From an uncultured Corynebacterium sp. (GTDB lineage Bacteria > Actinomycetota > Actinomycetes > Mycobacteriales > Mycobacteriaceae), in assembly GCF_946221935.1 (NCBI RefSeq), contig NZ_CAMIGN010000007.1:1-64000 (forward strand): a stretch of 64,000 nt of DNA, read 5' to 3'. Each line of letters starts with the position of its first letter. Position 1 is the stretch's first letter. Of this stretch, positions 42,873-51,442 are shown piece by piece. The notes under the pieces were generated by a model. It was given only the letters and a program-made list of their open reading frames with translations, was not told where the DNA came from and ran no database searches. The position numbers and the translations under genes are program-made.

Positions 42873-45188
42873 ATGGCATTTGACTGGTTCTGGAAGGCAA
42901 TGGGATCTTCCCCGAAGAAGAATCAGAAGAAGAGCCGGGCCGTGGTCGCTCAGGCCGACTCGTCGCGCTATTCGGGGCTTAGCGATGCTGAGCTTCGTGA
43001 CGCCGCCTCGGACGTGGTCACCAAAAAATCCACTAGCGAGGATGGCCACCACTTCGGAGGGCAAGTAGAAGACGCTTCCGCGCTGCTTGGAATCCTGCGT
43101 GAAGCGGCTAAACGCACGTTGGACATGGAGCCTTTCGACGTGCAGATGCAGGGCACCTACCGGCTGCTGCACGGCGATGTGGTGGAGATGGCCACCGGTG
43201 AGGGTAAGACCCTTGCCGGCGCGATGGCCGCCGTGGGCTTTGCTCTGCAGGGCAAGCGCGTGCACGTCATCACGGTCAATAGCTACTTGGCTGGTCGCGA
43301 TAACGACTGGATGGGTCCGATGTTCGAGTTCTTCGGACTCACCCATGGCGCGATAAACGAGGAGCTGTCTGCGGCTCAGCGCCGCGAGATCTACTCGCGT
43401 GACGTTATTTTCGGTGCCATCAACGAGCTGGGCTTCGATGTGCTGCGTGATCAGCTCATTACCCGCCGTAACGACCAGGTGCGTAGCCCCGCGGACGTGG
43501 CCGTTATCGATGAGGCCGATTCGGTAATGGTGGACGAAGCTCTTGTACCGCTGGTTCTCGCCGGTTCCGAGCCCGGACCCGCCCCCGCTGGCCGCATTAC
43601 TGATCTGGTCAAGCGGATGGAGGAAGACAAGCACTTCCACGTCTCCGAGGATCACCGCAATGTCTTCCTTACCGATGAGGGTGCGGAGTTCGTGGAGAAG
43701 GAGCTCGGCGTAGATTCCCTCTATGAGGATGAAGGCGAGCTGTTGGTGCAGGTGAACGTTGCCCTGCACGCCGAACACCTCTTGATCCGCGACGTGCACT
43801 ACATTGTGCGCGACGGCAAGGTAGCTCTTATTGACGGCTCCCGCGGCCGCGTGGCCGAGCTGCAGCGTTGGCCCGATGGCCTGCAAGCAGCAGTGGAGGC
43901 CAAGGAAGGCCTGGACGTTACCGATGGTGGTCGCATCCTCGACCAGGTAACCATCCAGGCTTTGGTCGGCATGTACCCCGAAGTATGTGGCATGACCGGC
44001 ACCGCACTGGCCGCTGGCGACCAGCTGCGTCAGTTCTATAACCTGCAGGTCTCCGTCATCGAGCCGAATGTGCCGAACATTCGCTTCGACGAGGCTGACC
44101 GGGTGTACGTCTCCGCAGCCGAGCGCGACGATGCCGTGGTCAAGCACATCATCGAGGTGCAAAAGACTGGTCAGCCGCAGCTGGTGGGCACCCAGGACGT
44201 TGCGGAATCCGAGCAGCTGGCTGAGGCACTCCTCTCCGCGGGCGTGGAGTGCTCGGTGCTGAACGCGAAGAACCACGAGGCGGAAGCAGCTGTCGTAGCC
44301 GAGGCCGGGCGCCCGGGTCGCGTGACCGTCTCTACCCAGATGGCTGGCCGCGGTACGGATATCAAGCTGGGCGGTACAGACGAAGCCGAGCGTGAAGAGG
44401 TCGTGGATACCGGCGGCCTGCACGTCGTTGGCGTGGGGCGTTTCCGCTCCCAGCGCCTGGATAACCAGCTGCGCGGCCGTGCGGGGCGCCAGGGTGACCC
44501 GGGCAGTTCGGTATTCTTCGTCTCCCTTGAAGACGACGTGGTGGCTATCGGCGGCGCAGGGGAGGAGCTGCAGGCGCAGCCCGAGGACGACGGCCTGTTG
44601 CCACAGAAGAAGGTTCAGCAGTTCGTGGATCACTGTCAGCGCGTTACTGAAGGACAGATGCTCGACATCCACGCAACTACGTGGAAGTACAACAAGCTCA
44701 TTAAGGACCAGCGCGACATCGTGAATGATCGCCGCGACACTTTGCTGGATACTGGCGCTGCCTGGGATGATCTCAGTTACCACAACGTTGAGCGTGCTGC
44801 GGAGCTGAAGAAGCAGGGAATCTCCGAGGAAACCCTGGAGCAGGCCGCCCGCGAAATTATGCTCTTCCACTTGGATAACGAATGGTCGGAGCACCTGGCT
44901 TACCTGGACGATGTACGCGAGTCGATTCACCTGCGCGCCATTGCCCGCGAATCGCCGATCGACGAGTTCCACCGTATGTCCATCGCCGCATTCGGTGAGT
45001 TGGCTGAACGTGCCGTCAACAAGGCTCGGGAGACGTTTGACGAGGTAGAGATCACCTCTGAAGGCGCCCAGCTAGGCGAAATGGGGCTGCATAAGCCCAG
45101 CGCAACATGGACATACATGGTGAACGATAACCCGCTGTCCTCCTCCGGGGGGTCTGTAATGGGGTCTATCGTTCAGATGTTCCGCTAA
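42873..45188 (+). CDS. secA2: Accessory Sec translocase ATPase SecA2
   Basis: 771 aa from the ATG at 42873, which follows GAAGGGC and where homology begins (MAFDWFWKAMGSS). An in-frame stretch of 253 codons further upstream is not coding. Walker A MATGEGKTLAGAM (~residue 105), DEADSVMVDEALVPL (Walker B) and the motif VI QLRGRAGRQGDPGSS are intact. It lacks the long C-terminal linker and zinc site of SecA1, as usual for actinobacterial SecA2 (~770 aa). It exports a small set of proteins. Adjacent odhI is the normal order (Rv1821-Rv1827 region in mycobacteria, cg1626-odhI like). Confidence 0.94.
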   Translation: MAFDWFWKAMGSSPKKNQKKSRAVVAQADSSRYSGLSDAELRDAASDVVTKKSTSEDGHHFGGQVEDASALLGILREAAKRTLDMEPFDVQMQGTYRLLHGDVVEMATGEGKTLAGAMAAVGFALQGKRVHVITVNSYLAGRDNDWMGPMFEFFGLTHGAINEELSAAQRREIYSRDVIFGAINELGFDVLRDQLITRRNDQVRSPADVAVIDEADSVMVDEALVPLVLAGSEPGPAPAGRITDLVKRMEEDKHFHVSEDHRNVFLTDEGAEFVEKELGVDSLYEDEGELLVQVNVALHAEHLLIRDVHYIVRDGKVALIDGSRGRVAELQRWPDGLQAAVEAKEGLDVTDGGRILDQVTIQALVGMYPEVCGMTGTALAAGDQLRQFYNLQVSVIEPNVPNIRFDEADRVYVSAAERDDAVVKHIIEVQKTGQPQLVGTQDVAESEQLAEALLSAGVECSVLNAKNHEAEAAVVAEAGRPGRVTVSTQMAGRGTDIKLGGTDEAEREEVVDTGGLHVVGVGRFRSQRLDNQLRGRAGRQGDPGSSVFFVSLEDDVVAIGGAGEELQAQPEDDGLLPQKKVQQFVDHCQRVTEGQMLDIHATTWKYNKLIKDQRDIVNDRRDTLLDTGAAWDDLSYHNVERAAELKKQGISEETLEQAAREIMLFHLDNEWSEHLAYLDDVRESIHLRAIARESPIDEFHRMSIAAFGELAERAVNKARETFDEVEITSEGAQLGEMGLHKPSATWTYMVNDNPLSSSGGSVMGSIVQMFR

Positions 45189-45198
45189 CTGCTTTAGG

Positions 45199-45239
45199 GT
45201 ATTGTTAGACGTATTGTTAGAGCCGAACCAATTAGTTCG
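45199..45239. promoter_or_regulatory. Tandem GTATTGTTAGA repeat and CGAAC dyad upstream of odhI
   Basis: GTATTGTTAGA occurs twice (45199-45209, 45211-45221), with a 12-bp period, followed by CGAAC-CAATTA-GTTCG (45224-45239). All of it lies in the 71-bp gap between secA2 and odhI, an AT-rich patch where a promoter of odhI must sit. Confidence 0.5.
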
Positions 45240-45259
45240 AATGAGAGGACTTGAAAGCT

Positions 45260-45694
45260 ATGAGCGATAACACCGGAGTGCCAGAGGCATCTGTCGAGAC
45301 CACGTCAGTCTTCCGCGCAGACCTTCTGAAGGAGATGGAGTCTGGCTCCCAGCACGATGCCTCTCCTGCCGGTGTCGAGGGTCTTCCTGAGGGCTCCGCG
45401 CTGCTGGTTGTGAAGCGTGGTCCGAATGCCGGCTCCCGATTCCTGCTAGATCAGGAGACGACCGCTGCTGGCCGTCACCCCGATAGCGATATCTTCCTCG
45501 ACGACGTTACTGTTTCCCGTCGCCACGCTGAGTTCCGTCGCAATGGCGATCAGTACGAGGTCGTAGACGTCGGATCCCTGAACGGCACCTACGTTAACCG
45601 CGAGCCGAAGAACTCTTCCGTTCTCTCCAATGGCGATGAGATCCAGATCGGCAAGTTCCGCCTGGTGTTCCTGAACGGTTCGAAGGAAGCCTAA
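45260..45694 (+). CDS. odhI: Oxoglutarate dehydrogenase inhibitor, FHA-domain protein
   Basis: 144 aa. The N-terminal phosphorylation motif ETTSVFRADLLKEME (Thr pair targeted by PknG/PknA/B in C. glutamicum) is followed by a forkhead-associated domain (GPNAGSRFLLDQ...AGRHPDSDIFLDDVTVSRRHAEFR...GSLNGTYVN). Unphosphorylated OdhI binds and inhibits OdhA; phosphorylation releases it, steering carbon toward the TCA cycle or glutamate. ATG at 45260 follows AGAGGA; the TTG 9 bp earlier is too close to that site. Confidence 0.96.
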   Translation: MSDNTGVPEASVETTSVFRADLLKEMESGSQHDASPAGVEGLPEGSALLVVKRGPNAGSRFLLDQETTAAGRHPDSDIFLDDVTVSRRHAEFRRNGDQYEVVDVGSLNGTYVNREPKNSSVLSNGDEIQIGKFRLVFLNGSKEA

Positions 45695-45700
45695 GGAACA

Positions 45701-46438
45701 GTGAGCGCACAGAGAAGCCACGTTAGCGCTCCAGTCCCTTCCACCTCGCCAGCCGGTAAAGTTCTGCCGACGTCGTCTATCGGCGACGTGTTGAAGCAGC
45801 TGAAGCCGGATTTCCCGGATGTTACGGTATCGAAGATCCGTTTCCTGGAGTCCGAGGGGCTGGTGAGCCCGCGTCGTTCCCAGAGCGGTTACCGGCGCTT
45901 TTCGCCGGAGGACATTTCGAGGCTGCGTTATATCTTGACCCTTCAGCGGGATAATTACCTGCCGTTGAAGGTTATTCGCGAGCGCCTGGAGGCCATGGAC
46001 TCCGGCAAGGTCACCCCCGTGACCGCTGCGCGCAAGTCCGCCCCCGGTGCTATTTCTCCGGAGCAGATGCGCGGTGCCCAGTCTCGTCGCCTAACTCGTG
46101 CTGATGTGACGGCGCGTGCAGGTGTGCAGGACTCCTTCACCGGAGCGCTCATCCGTATGGGGTTGATCACCGCCGACCCGGCTGGTTTCTACTCGGTCGA
46201 CGATGTTGAGATCGTGCAGATTGCCCAGAGTCTCACTGATCACGGCCTGGATAATCGACACCTGAAGTCGCTCCTGACCATTGCGAACCGTCAGTACGAC
46301 ATGGTCTCCCGCATCGCCGAGCCGCTGGCACATGGCCGCGATGAGAACGCGCAGCAGCGTTCCGCAGAAACCGCCCGCGAGATGTCCGCGTTGATCATTT
46401 CTCTGAATACCGCGCTGGTGAAGGGCAACCTTGGATAA
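45701..46438 (+). CDS. ftsR: MerR-family regulator FtsR
   Basis: 245 aa, GTG start. The MerR winged helix (SIGDVLKQLKPDFPDVTVSKIRFLESEGLVSPRRSQSGYRRFSPEDISRLRYIL) is followed by a helical effector part. It matches the FtsR gene next to odhI in C. glutamicum, reported to activate ftsZ and so affect division. Six bp separate it from odhI, so it is probably in the same transcript; the stop overlaps the next TTG start. Confidence 0.9.
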   Translation: MSAQRSHVSAPVPSTSPAGKVLPTSSIGDVLKQLKPDFPDVTVSKIRFLESEGLVSPRRSQSGYRRFSPEDISRLRYILTLQRDNYLPLKVIRERLEAMDSGKVTPVTAARKSAPGAISPEQMRGAQSRRLTRADVTARAGVQDSFTGALIRMGLITADPAGFYSVDDVEIVQIAQSLTDHGLDNRHLKSLLTIANRQYDMVSRIAEPLAHGRDENAQQRSAETAREMSALIISLNTALVKGNLG

Positions 46439-47018
46439 AGGTACCGAAGTCGTCTTTCTCGGCCGCGCGGTCGCCAGCGCCCTTGGGTGCGGCGCGCCGG
46501 TGGCCGATTGCCTTATTTTTATGACGCCCGAACGTACCCACATCCTGCCGATTTGGGTTGAACCCACCGTGGATCTGGGCGGGCGCCCCTCGGATGCGGA
46601 AGTTCTGGCAAGCATCCTCAAGAACGACGAAGCGCGTGACCCGTGGTTCGCCCGAATCGCCACCAACTCCCGAGGGCAAATGACCGCTGGTTTGGTGCTC
46701 GAGGCAGGGGAGTCTGAACGTTTCATCGACGTGCGTCCCTCGATTCTGGAGCCGCTGTGGAATGCAGGTGTGCTTTTCGATGTGCGGGTTGCGCCAGGCG
46801 TAGAAAATGCACTGATCCGTGTGAATCCCGCTTGGGTTGAAGAATTGGAAGCGAAGCTCAAGAAAGTCGATGAGGATGGCGACCAAGTGGACTTCCTTTT
46901 GGACTGGGATCCCCAAGAGATGGGCTTCAGCGCTAGCGACAATGCGGATTCCGATTTCCAAGAGATGTGGGAAGGTCTGGGACTGTCGAGCGATCTCGAC
47001 GACTGGTTGAAAGAATGA
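46431..47018 (+). CDS. DUF151 / bifunctional nuclease-domain protein
   Basis: 195 aa, TTG start after AAGGGCAACC, overlapping the ftsR stop. The BFN domain shows ILPIWVEPTVDLGGRPSDAEVLASI (DUF151 core is usually LPIWIG..EA.AI), FFARI-like WFARIATNS and SERFIDVRPSDA-like RPSILEPLW. Several core positions differ from the usual consensus, so catalytic ability is uncertain. The acidic C-terminus (~160-195) is extra. Equivalent of Rv1829 between the two MerR genes. Confidence 0.82.
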   Translation: MDKGTEVVFLGRAVASALGCGAPVADCLIFMTPERTHILPIWVEPTVDLGGRPSDAEVLASILKNDEARDPWFARIATNSRGQMTAGLVLEAGESERFIDVRPSILEPLWNAGVLFDVRVAPGVENALIRVNPAWVEELEAKLKKVDEDGDQVDFLLDWDPQEMGFSASDNADSDFQEMWEGLGLSSDLDDWLKE

Positions 47019-47046
47019 CACGCGTGTTGTTACACGTGTGATTTTT
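47019..47046 (+). terminator. Terminator after the odhI-ftsR-DUF151 genes
   Basis: CACGCGTG-TTGTTA-CACGTGTG is an 8-bp stem (one G-T wobble) followed by ATTTTTG, directly after the DUF151 stop. It separates this unit from the second MerR gene. Confidence 0.75.
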
Positions 47047-47143
47047 GTGACTCGTGTTAAAGTAATATCCGGCTAGCGGTTGACTGTGCCGCAAACCGGT
47101 CTAATCTTTAGAAGAGAATTGAAATTACACCAGGAGTCTTTCA

Positions 47144-47656
47144 ATGCAGGATGCCCTTTTCGACGTCCATGGCCCCGACGATGAAGTTGGCTACCGTGTG
47201 CCGATCGCCTGTCAGGTAGCTGGCATCACTTACCGCCAGCTCGACTACTGGGCGCGCACCAAGCTCGTCCAGCCCAGCATCCGCAACGCCGCAGGCTCCG
47301 GCTCCCAGCGCCTGTACTCCTTCCGAGACATCCTGGTTCTCAAGATCGTCAAGGGTCTGCTGGACACCGGCATCTCCCTGCAAAACATCCGCAAGGCTGT
47401 CGAGAAGCTAGAAAACCTGGGCGTCGACGACCTCGCTGGCATTACCCTCGTATCCGACGGCCACACCGTCTACGAGTGTCGCTCCTCTGAAGAAGTCATC
47501 GACCTCCTCAACGGTGGCCAGGGCGTATTCGGCATCGCAGTGCCGGGTCTGATGAAGGAACTCACCGGCACCATCACCTCCTTCCCCTCGGAGAAGGTTG
47601 TTCAGGATGCCGCCATCGACGAGTTGGCCGAGCGCCGCCGTCGCCGTATGGCCTAA
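47144..47656 (+). CDS. MerR-family transcriptional regulator
   Basis: 170 aa. The winged helix (EVGYRVPIACQVAGITYRQLDYWARTKLVQPSIRNAAGSGSQRLYSFRDILVLKIVKGLLDTG) is followed by a dimerisation helix and an alpha/beta domain, as in Rv1830/Cg1633-type regulators. Own promoter is likely in the AT-rich stretch 47040-47115 (TAATAT box near 47063). Ends 4 bp into the convergent small membrane protein gene. Confidence 0.9.
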   Translation: MQDALFDVHGPDDEVGYRVPIACQVAGITYRQLDYWARTKLVQPSIRNAAGSGSQRLYSFRDILVLKIVKGLLDTGISLQNIRKAVEKLENLGVDDLAGITLVSDGHTVYECRSSEEVIDLLNGGQGVFGIAVPGLMKELTGTITSFPSEKVVQDAAIDELAERRRRRMA

Positions 47657-48156
47657 AGAATCCTCAAGAAAGCTCCACGCGCCCGCTGATCCAACTCGGG
47701 CAGCGACTGTTCCCGCAACTGCGGAGCCAGTACGTCATTCTTCTCTTCTCCGCTCTCCACCTTGGAGACCGCCAGCGCCTCCTCGGCCTTGCTCCGATCA
47801 GTCGGCTTCCACAACGGAGCACCTGGCATACCTCCCTCACCCCACGCCTTATACGCCGCAATAGCCTCCGCATCCGGCTTTTGCACAGCCTCCGCCTTCA
47901 GGCAGTGGTCCAGTTCCACTTCGTTCGCGTCATTGAACTGGCGCACCTTATCCTGCAGCTCCGCCGTATTCTCGGCCCAGATCTTCACCACAAAATCCCC
48001 CTGTGGGCACTCTGGTGCTGAGAGCTGATCCTGATTGTTTCGCGCCAGCATGATCCAACCAGCAACCAGCGCCACAACCAGAATCACGGCCACCAGGGCA
48101 CCCCAGACCCATCCAGCAACATGATAGTTCTGTTTTCCAGTTGCATGTCGTGCCAC
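47653..48156 (-). CDS. Single-pass membrane-anchored protein with short extracytoplasmic domain
   Basis: 167 aa. Cytoplasmic N-terminus, one strong membrane helix (about residues 14-37) and an extracytoplasmic part with two Cys (CPQGDF and DHC). The segment APECPQGDFVVKIWAE...DHCLKAEAVQ recalls the first strands of substrate-binding domains in actinobacterial VWA proteins, but the domain is far too short to be complete, so this may be a truncated relative. Function unknown. Last gene of the minus-strand gnd run, 24 bp after the next one. Confidence 0.75.
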   Translation of the reverse strand: MARHATGKQNYHVAGWVWGALVAVILVVALVAGWIMLARNNQDQLSAPECPQGDFVVKIWAENTAELQDKVRQFNDANEVELDHCLKAEAVQKPDAEAIAAYKAWGEGGMPGAPLWKPTDRSKAEEALAVSKVESGEEKNDVLAPQLREQSLPELDQRARGAFLRIL

Positions 48157-48179
48157 GATCGAGTCCTCCCAGTAGTTTT

Positions 48180-49019
48180 CTATCCAGTGTAGGCCAGCAG
48201 CTGCTTGCGGATCTCTTGCCCGCGACCCATTAGCCCCTTTTGCCGCTGGACATACTCGGCTCGCCCCGCCGGAGTCTCGATCCGCACCGGCTCAAAACCC
48301 CATTCCCTCAGGTCATAGGGCGAAGCCTCCATATCCAGCCGACGCACATCACAGGCCAGCTCAAAGCAGTCCAGCCACAACTCGCCGGGAACCAGCGGCC
48401 CCAACTTCGTAGCCCACTTATACAGATCCATCGTGGCGTGTAGGCAGCCCGGCTGCTCCAACTGAGGCTGTGAGTCGCGGGTGGGGGTATGGGCGTTGCG
48501 CGGCGCGGCGGCGTCGGTAAAAAAGCGATAAGCATCAAAGTGCGTGCACTTCAACTGCGACTTCTCGACAACCTCGTCCGTACCCCGGACTCCCAAACGC
48601 AGCGGCTCGGGGTGGCGCGGCGCATCCTTGTACACCATCGCCCACTCGTGCAGTCCAAAGCACCCCAGCACTGGCGGGTGCCGGTACGTCGCATCCAACA
48701 GGCGCGCGATATAACGCACCGTTTTACCCCTGGCTGCCATGTACCGCTCCACATCCAGGATCCACACGTCACCTTGGCGTACATAGTGGTCTTTGTACTG
48801 TGGCAAGTCGTCGCCACCATCCCACACCACGGCCTTATTGACGCCCGGATGCCAGTGGCTTAGCTTCCCAGGGGTAGTGGGGTAGTAGCTGAACATAAAG
48901 TCCCACACCGGGTGCCTATCACCCTCTGCGCGGCGCCGGCGGTGCCCCTCGGTGAGGCGCTGCACACGCTCCCTATGAGCCGCCTGCCTTTCGCGCCAGT
49001 CGTGTAGAACCTCAGTCAT
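48180..49019 (-). CDS. Conserved corynebacterial protein, often labelled 3-methyladenine DNA glycosylase
   Basis: 279 aa, soluble. Typical segments are RRRAEGDRHPVWDFMFSYYPTTPGKLSHWHPG and QPGCLHATMDLYKWATKLGPLVPGELWLDCFELA. Homologues in corynebacteria and mycobacteria are commonly annotated as 3-methyladenine DNA glycosylase, but I see neither an HhH-GPD nor an AAG motif, so the label is doubtful. The ATG overlaps the CorC-type gene upstream by 8 bp, indicating co-translation. Confidence 0.75.
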   Translation of the reverse strand: MTEVLHDWRERQAAHRERVQRLTEGHRRRRAEGDRHPVWDFMFSYYPTTPGKLSHWHPGVNKAVVWDGGDDLPQYKDHYVRQGDVWILDVERYMAARGKTVRYIARLLDATYRHPPVLGCFGLHEWAMVYKDAPRHPEPLRLGVRGTDEVVEKSQLKCTHFDAYRFFTDAAAPRNAHTPTRDSQPQLEQPGCLHATMDLYKWATKLGPLVPGELWLDCFELACDVRRLDMEASPYDLREWGFEPVRIETPAGRAEYVQRQKGLMGRGQEIRKQLLAYTG

Positions 49020-50055
49020 GGGTCCAGTCGCGAACGGTACCGACGAGTTCCTCGATGATGTCTTCCAGGGTGATCATGCCAATGATCTGCCCATTTGCAT
49101 CCACTACTGCGGCGATGTGGCTCGACGTACGACGCATATTGCGCATCGCGACATCGAAGTTCGAACCAGCCTTGACCTCCAGCAGCGGGCGAATATCCGT
49201 CGTATCCAGCTGCCCGTCGGGCTCTACTAGGTTGTCCAGCACATCCTTGACGTGTACATAGCCAATCCACTTGCCTGTCGCATCAGTAACGGGGAAGCGA
49301 GAGTAGCCCGTCTCCTGCACTGCCTTCTCCACGGCGGCTACCTTCATGCGCGGGCCATCCTGGGCGATGCAGTGCACGTCGCCGAAGGGGATCAACACTT
49401 CGTCTAGCGTACGGCGGGAAGAACCCAGCGCCTTGTTGAGGCGGTTCGCTTCCTCCGGTGCGATAAGCCCCTCAGAGCGGGAATCCTGGATCATACTTGC
49501 CAGCTCGGAAGGGGAGACGGTGGAGTCCAGCTCGTCCTTCTGCTCCACGCCCACCAGCTTCAACGTCTTGCGCGCGATCCAGTTCAGCAGTTGCATGATC
49601 GGGTTCGTCACCTTCACAAACAACAGGTGCAGAGGCACCACAAATGTTGCCACTGTTTCTGGCCCGGCCAGAGCGATATTCTTCGGCACCATTTCACCGA
49701 GAATGATGTGCAGCATCGTCACCAACAGCAGGGAGATGGTAAAGCCCACCGGGTGCAGCAGCTCTGCGGGCATTCCCAGTGCCTCGAATGGCGCTTCGAT
49801 CAAGTGCGCGATCGCTGGCTCGCCGACCTTACCGAGCAGCAGCGAGGCGATGGTGATGCCAAACTGCGCACCCGCGAGCATGATCGACAGGTGTTCCGTG
49901 GCGTATTGCACGCGCTTGGCACGCTTATTACCGGCGGCGATCATCGATTCCAGGCGATCTTTTCGCGAGGAAATCAGAGAGAACTCCACCGCCACAAAGT
50001 AGCCGTTGAGTGCCAGCAGGAAGATTGCAAGGACGATAGCCCAGATATCACCCAT
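49012..50055 (-). CDS. CNNM/HlyC/CorC-family CBS protein (second copy)
   Basis: 347 aa. The DUF21 domain (about four membrane helices, residues 5-165; LNGYFVAVEFSLISSRKDRLE) is followed by a CBS pair (DEVLIPFGDVHCIAQDG; IGMITLEDIIEELVG). The C-terminal CorC_HlyC transporter-associated domain is missing, unlike the copy upstream. Family members act in Mg/Co efflux or resistance. ATG 50055 is preferred: AGGAGG is 8 bp away; a GTG one codon earlier is also possible. Confidence 0.9.
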   Translation of the reverse strand: MGDIWAIVLAIFLLALNGYFVAVEFSLISSRKDRLESMIAAGNKRAKRVQYATEHLSIMLAGAQFGITIASLLLGKVGEPAIAHLIEAPFEALGMPAELLHPVGFTISLLLVTMLHIILGEMVPKNIALAGPETVATFVVPLHLLFVKVTNPIMQLLNWIARKTLKLVGVEQKDELDSTVSPSELASMIQDSRSEGLIAPEEANRLNKALGSSRRTLDEVLIPFGDVHCIAQDGPRMKVAAVEKAVQETGYSRFPVTDATGKWIGYVHVKDVLDNLVEPDGQLDTTDIRPLLEVKAGSNFDVAMRNMRRTSSHIAAVVDANGQIIGMITLEDIIEELVGTVRDWTHD

Positions 50056-50058
50056 CAC

Positions 50059-51426
50059 TTAAACCTCCTCTTTCTTCAACGGGCGCAGCAAAACCTTGTC
50101 CACGCGGCGGTTGTCCATTTCCTTGACGGTCGCTCGCCAACGTCCGGTCATGCCAGTTTCAAATCCCTCCAGAAGTTCATGGTTGCCGACCGGCAGCAGA
50201 ACCTCATCGCCCTCCTTCGGGATGCGACCCAGTGTGGCCATAATCAGGCCGCCCAGCGTGTCATAGTCGCCTTCTGGGGCGGTGTAGCCCACCGCGTCCG
50301 GTAGCTCATCCGTGCGCACCAGTCCGGAAACTTCCCAGCTGGTACCGCTCTTGCGGACTTCCTTGTCCTCTTCCACGTCGTCGTGCTCGTCCCACACTTC
50401 GCCGAGGATCTCCTCCACGACATCTTCAATCGTCACGATGCCGGCAGTGCCGCCGTACTCGTCGACAACCATCACCAACTGCGACCCCGCGGCTCGCACC
50501 CGGTTCAGCACGTCATCGCCGCTTAAGGAATCCGGCACGGAGGGCACGGACTTCATTAGCTGGTTCAGAGTGGTAGTCCGGCGGACAGCGTGGGGGATAG
50601 TTAGCGCGTCCTTCACATGGACAACGCCCGCCGTTTCATCTAGATCACCGCGCGTCACGGGGAAGCGCGAGTGTCCGGTCTCGAGCGCCAGCTCGATGAG
50701 ATCCTGCGCAGTGTCTTCCACGGTCAGAGATTCGACGGTCGACCGAGGCGTCATAATATCCTCTGCGGTGGCGTCGCTAAATTTCAGCGAAAGATCCAGG
50801 ATTCGCGCTTTCTGCTCGGTGAACCCGCCGTTGCCCGTCGAGTGCCGCACCAGCGCCGAGAGTTCTTCGGCCGATCGTGCCGACGCCAACTCGTCCGCCG
50901 GCTCAATTCCCAGCTTCCGCACAATGGCGTTGGCCAGCTTATTCATACCGTTGATAAACCACTTCAGCGCCACGTTGAACACCCAGACCGGGCGGACAGT
51001 CGCACGTGCCGCGTCGAGCGGGTTAGTAATGGCCAGGTTCTTCGGCACAAGTTCGCCGAACACCATGGACAGCACTGTCGCCACGATTAGCGACAGGACC
51101 AGTGCAATGGGCATGGCCGCCGCTTCGCTAAGCCCCATGAGCTCCAGCAACGGATTAAAGAACTTCGCCAAAATCGGCTCGGCCAGATAACCGGTGGCCA
51201 GGGTTGTGATTGTAATGCCGAGCTGCGCGCCCGACAGCAGGAAAGAGAGCTGCCCATGCGCTTTTTGCACCAACTTCGCGGTGCCATCGCCCTTGGCGCG
51301 GGCGTGCTCGTCAATGGTGGATCGCTCCAGACCCGTCATGGCGAACTCCACGGCAACAAACACGCCAGTAAGGCCTGTGAGCAGCACAAAGAGAACTAGC
51401 CCAACGACGGAAAGCAGAATTTCCAC
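50059..51426 (-). CDS. CNNM/HlyC/CorC-family CBS protein (first copy, with CorC domain)
   Basis: 455 aa with DUF21 membrane domain (residues ~5-190), CBS pair (EDIMTPRSTVESLTVEDTAQDLIELALETGHSRFPVT; YGGTAGIVTIEDVVEEILGEV) and the C-terminal CorC_HlyC domain (GYTAPEGDYDTLGGLIMATLGRIPKEGDEV). Probably a divalent-cation (Mg) transporter or efflux protein. The two tandem copies, 3 bp apart, may form a heteromer; this longer one carries the only CorC domain. Confidence 0.92.
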   Translation of the reverse strand: MEILLSVVGLVLFVLLTGLTGVFVAVEFAMTGLERSTIDEHARAKGDGTAKLVQKAHGQLSFLLSGAQLGITITTLATGYLAEPILAKFFNPLLELMGLSEAAAMPIALVLSLIVATVLSMVFGELVPKNLAITNPLDAARATVRPVWVFNVALKWFINGMNKLANAIVRKLGIEPADELASARSAEELSALVRHSTGNGGFTEQKARILDLSLKFSDATAEDIMTPRSTVESLTVEDTAQDLIELALETGHSRFPVTRGDLDETAGVVHVKDALTIPHAVRRTTTLNQLMKSVPSVPDSLSGDDVLNRVRAAGSQLVMVVDEYGGTAGIVTIEDVVEEILGEVWDEHDDVEEDKEVRKSGTSWEVSGLVRTDELPDAVGYTAPEGDYDTLGGLIMATLGRIPKEGDEVLLPVGNHELLEGFETGMTGRWRATVKEMDNRRVDKVLLRPLKKEEV

Positions 51427-51442
51427 GGGTGTTCTTCGACTC

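Noticed and set aside
42852..44972. 706-codon open frame antisense to secA2
   Set aside because: It mirrors secA2 codon structure in a GC-rich genome, has no ribosome site and no recognisable domain; it is a shadow frame.
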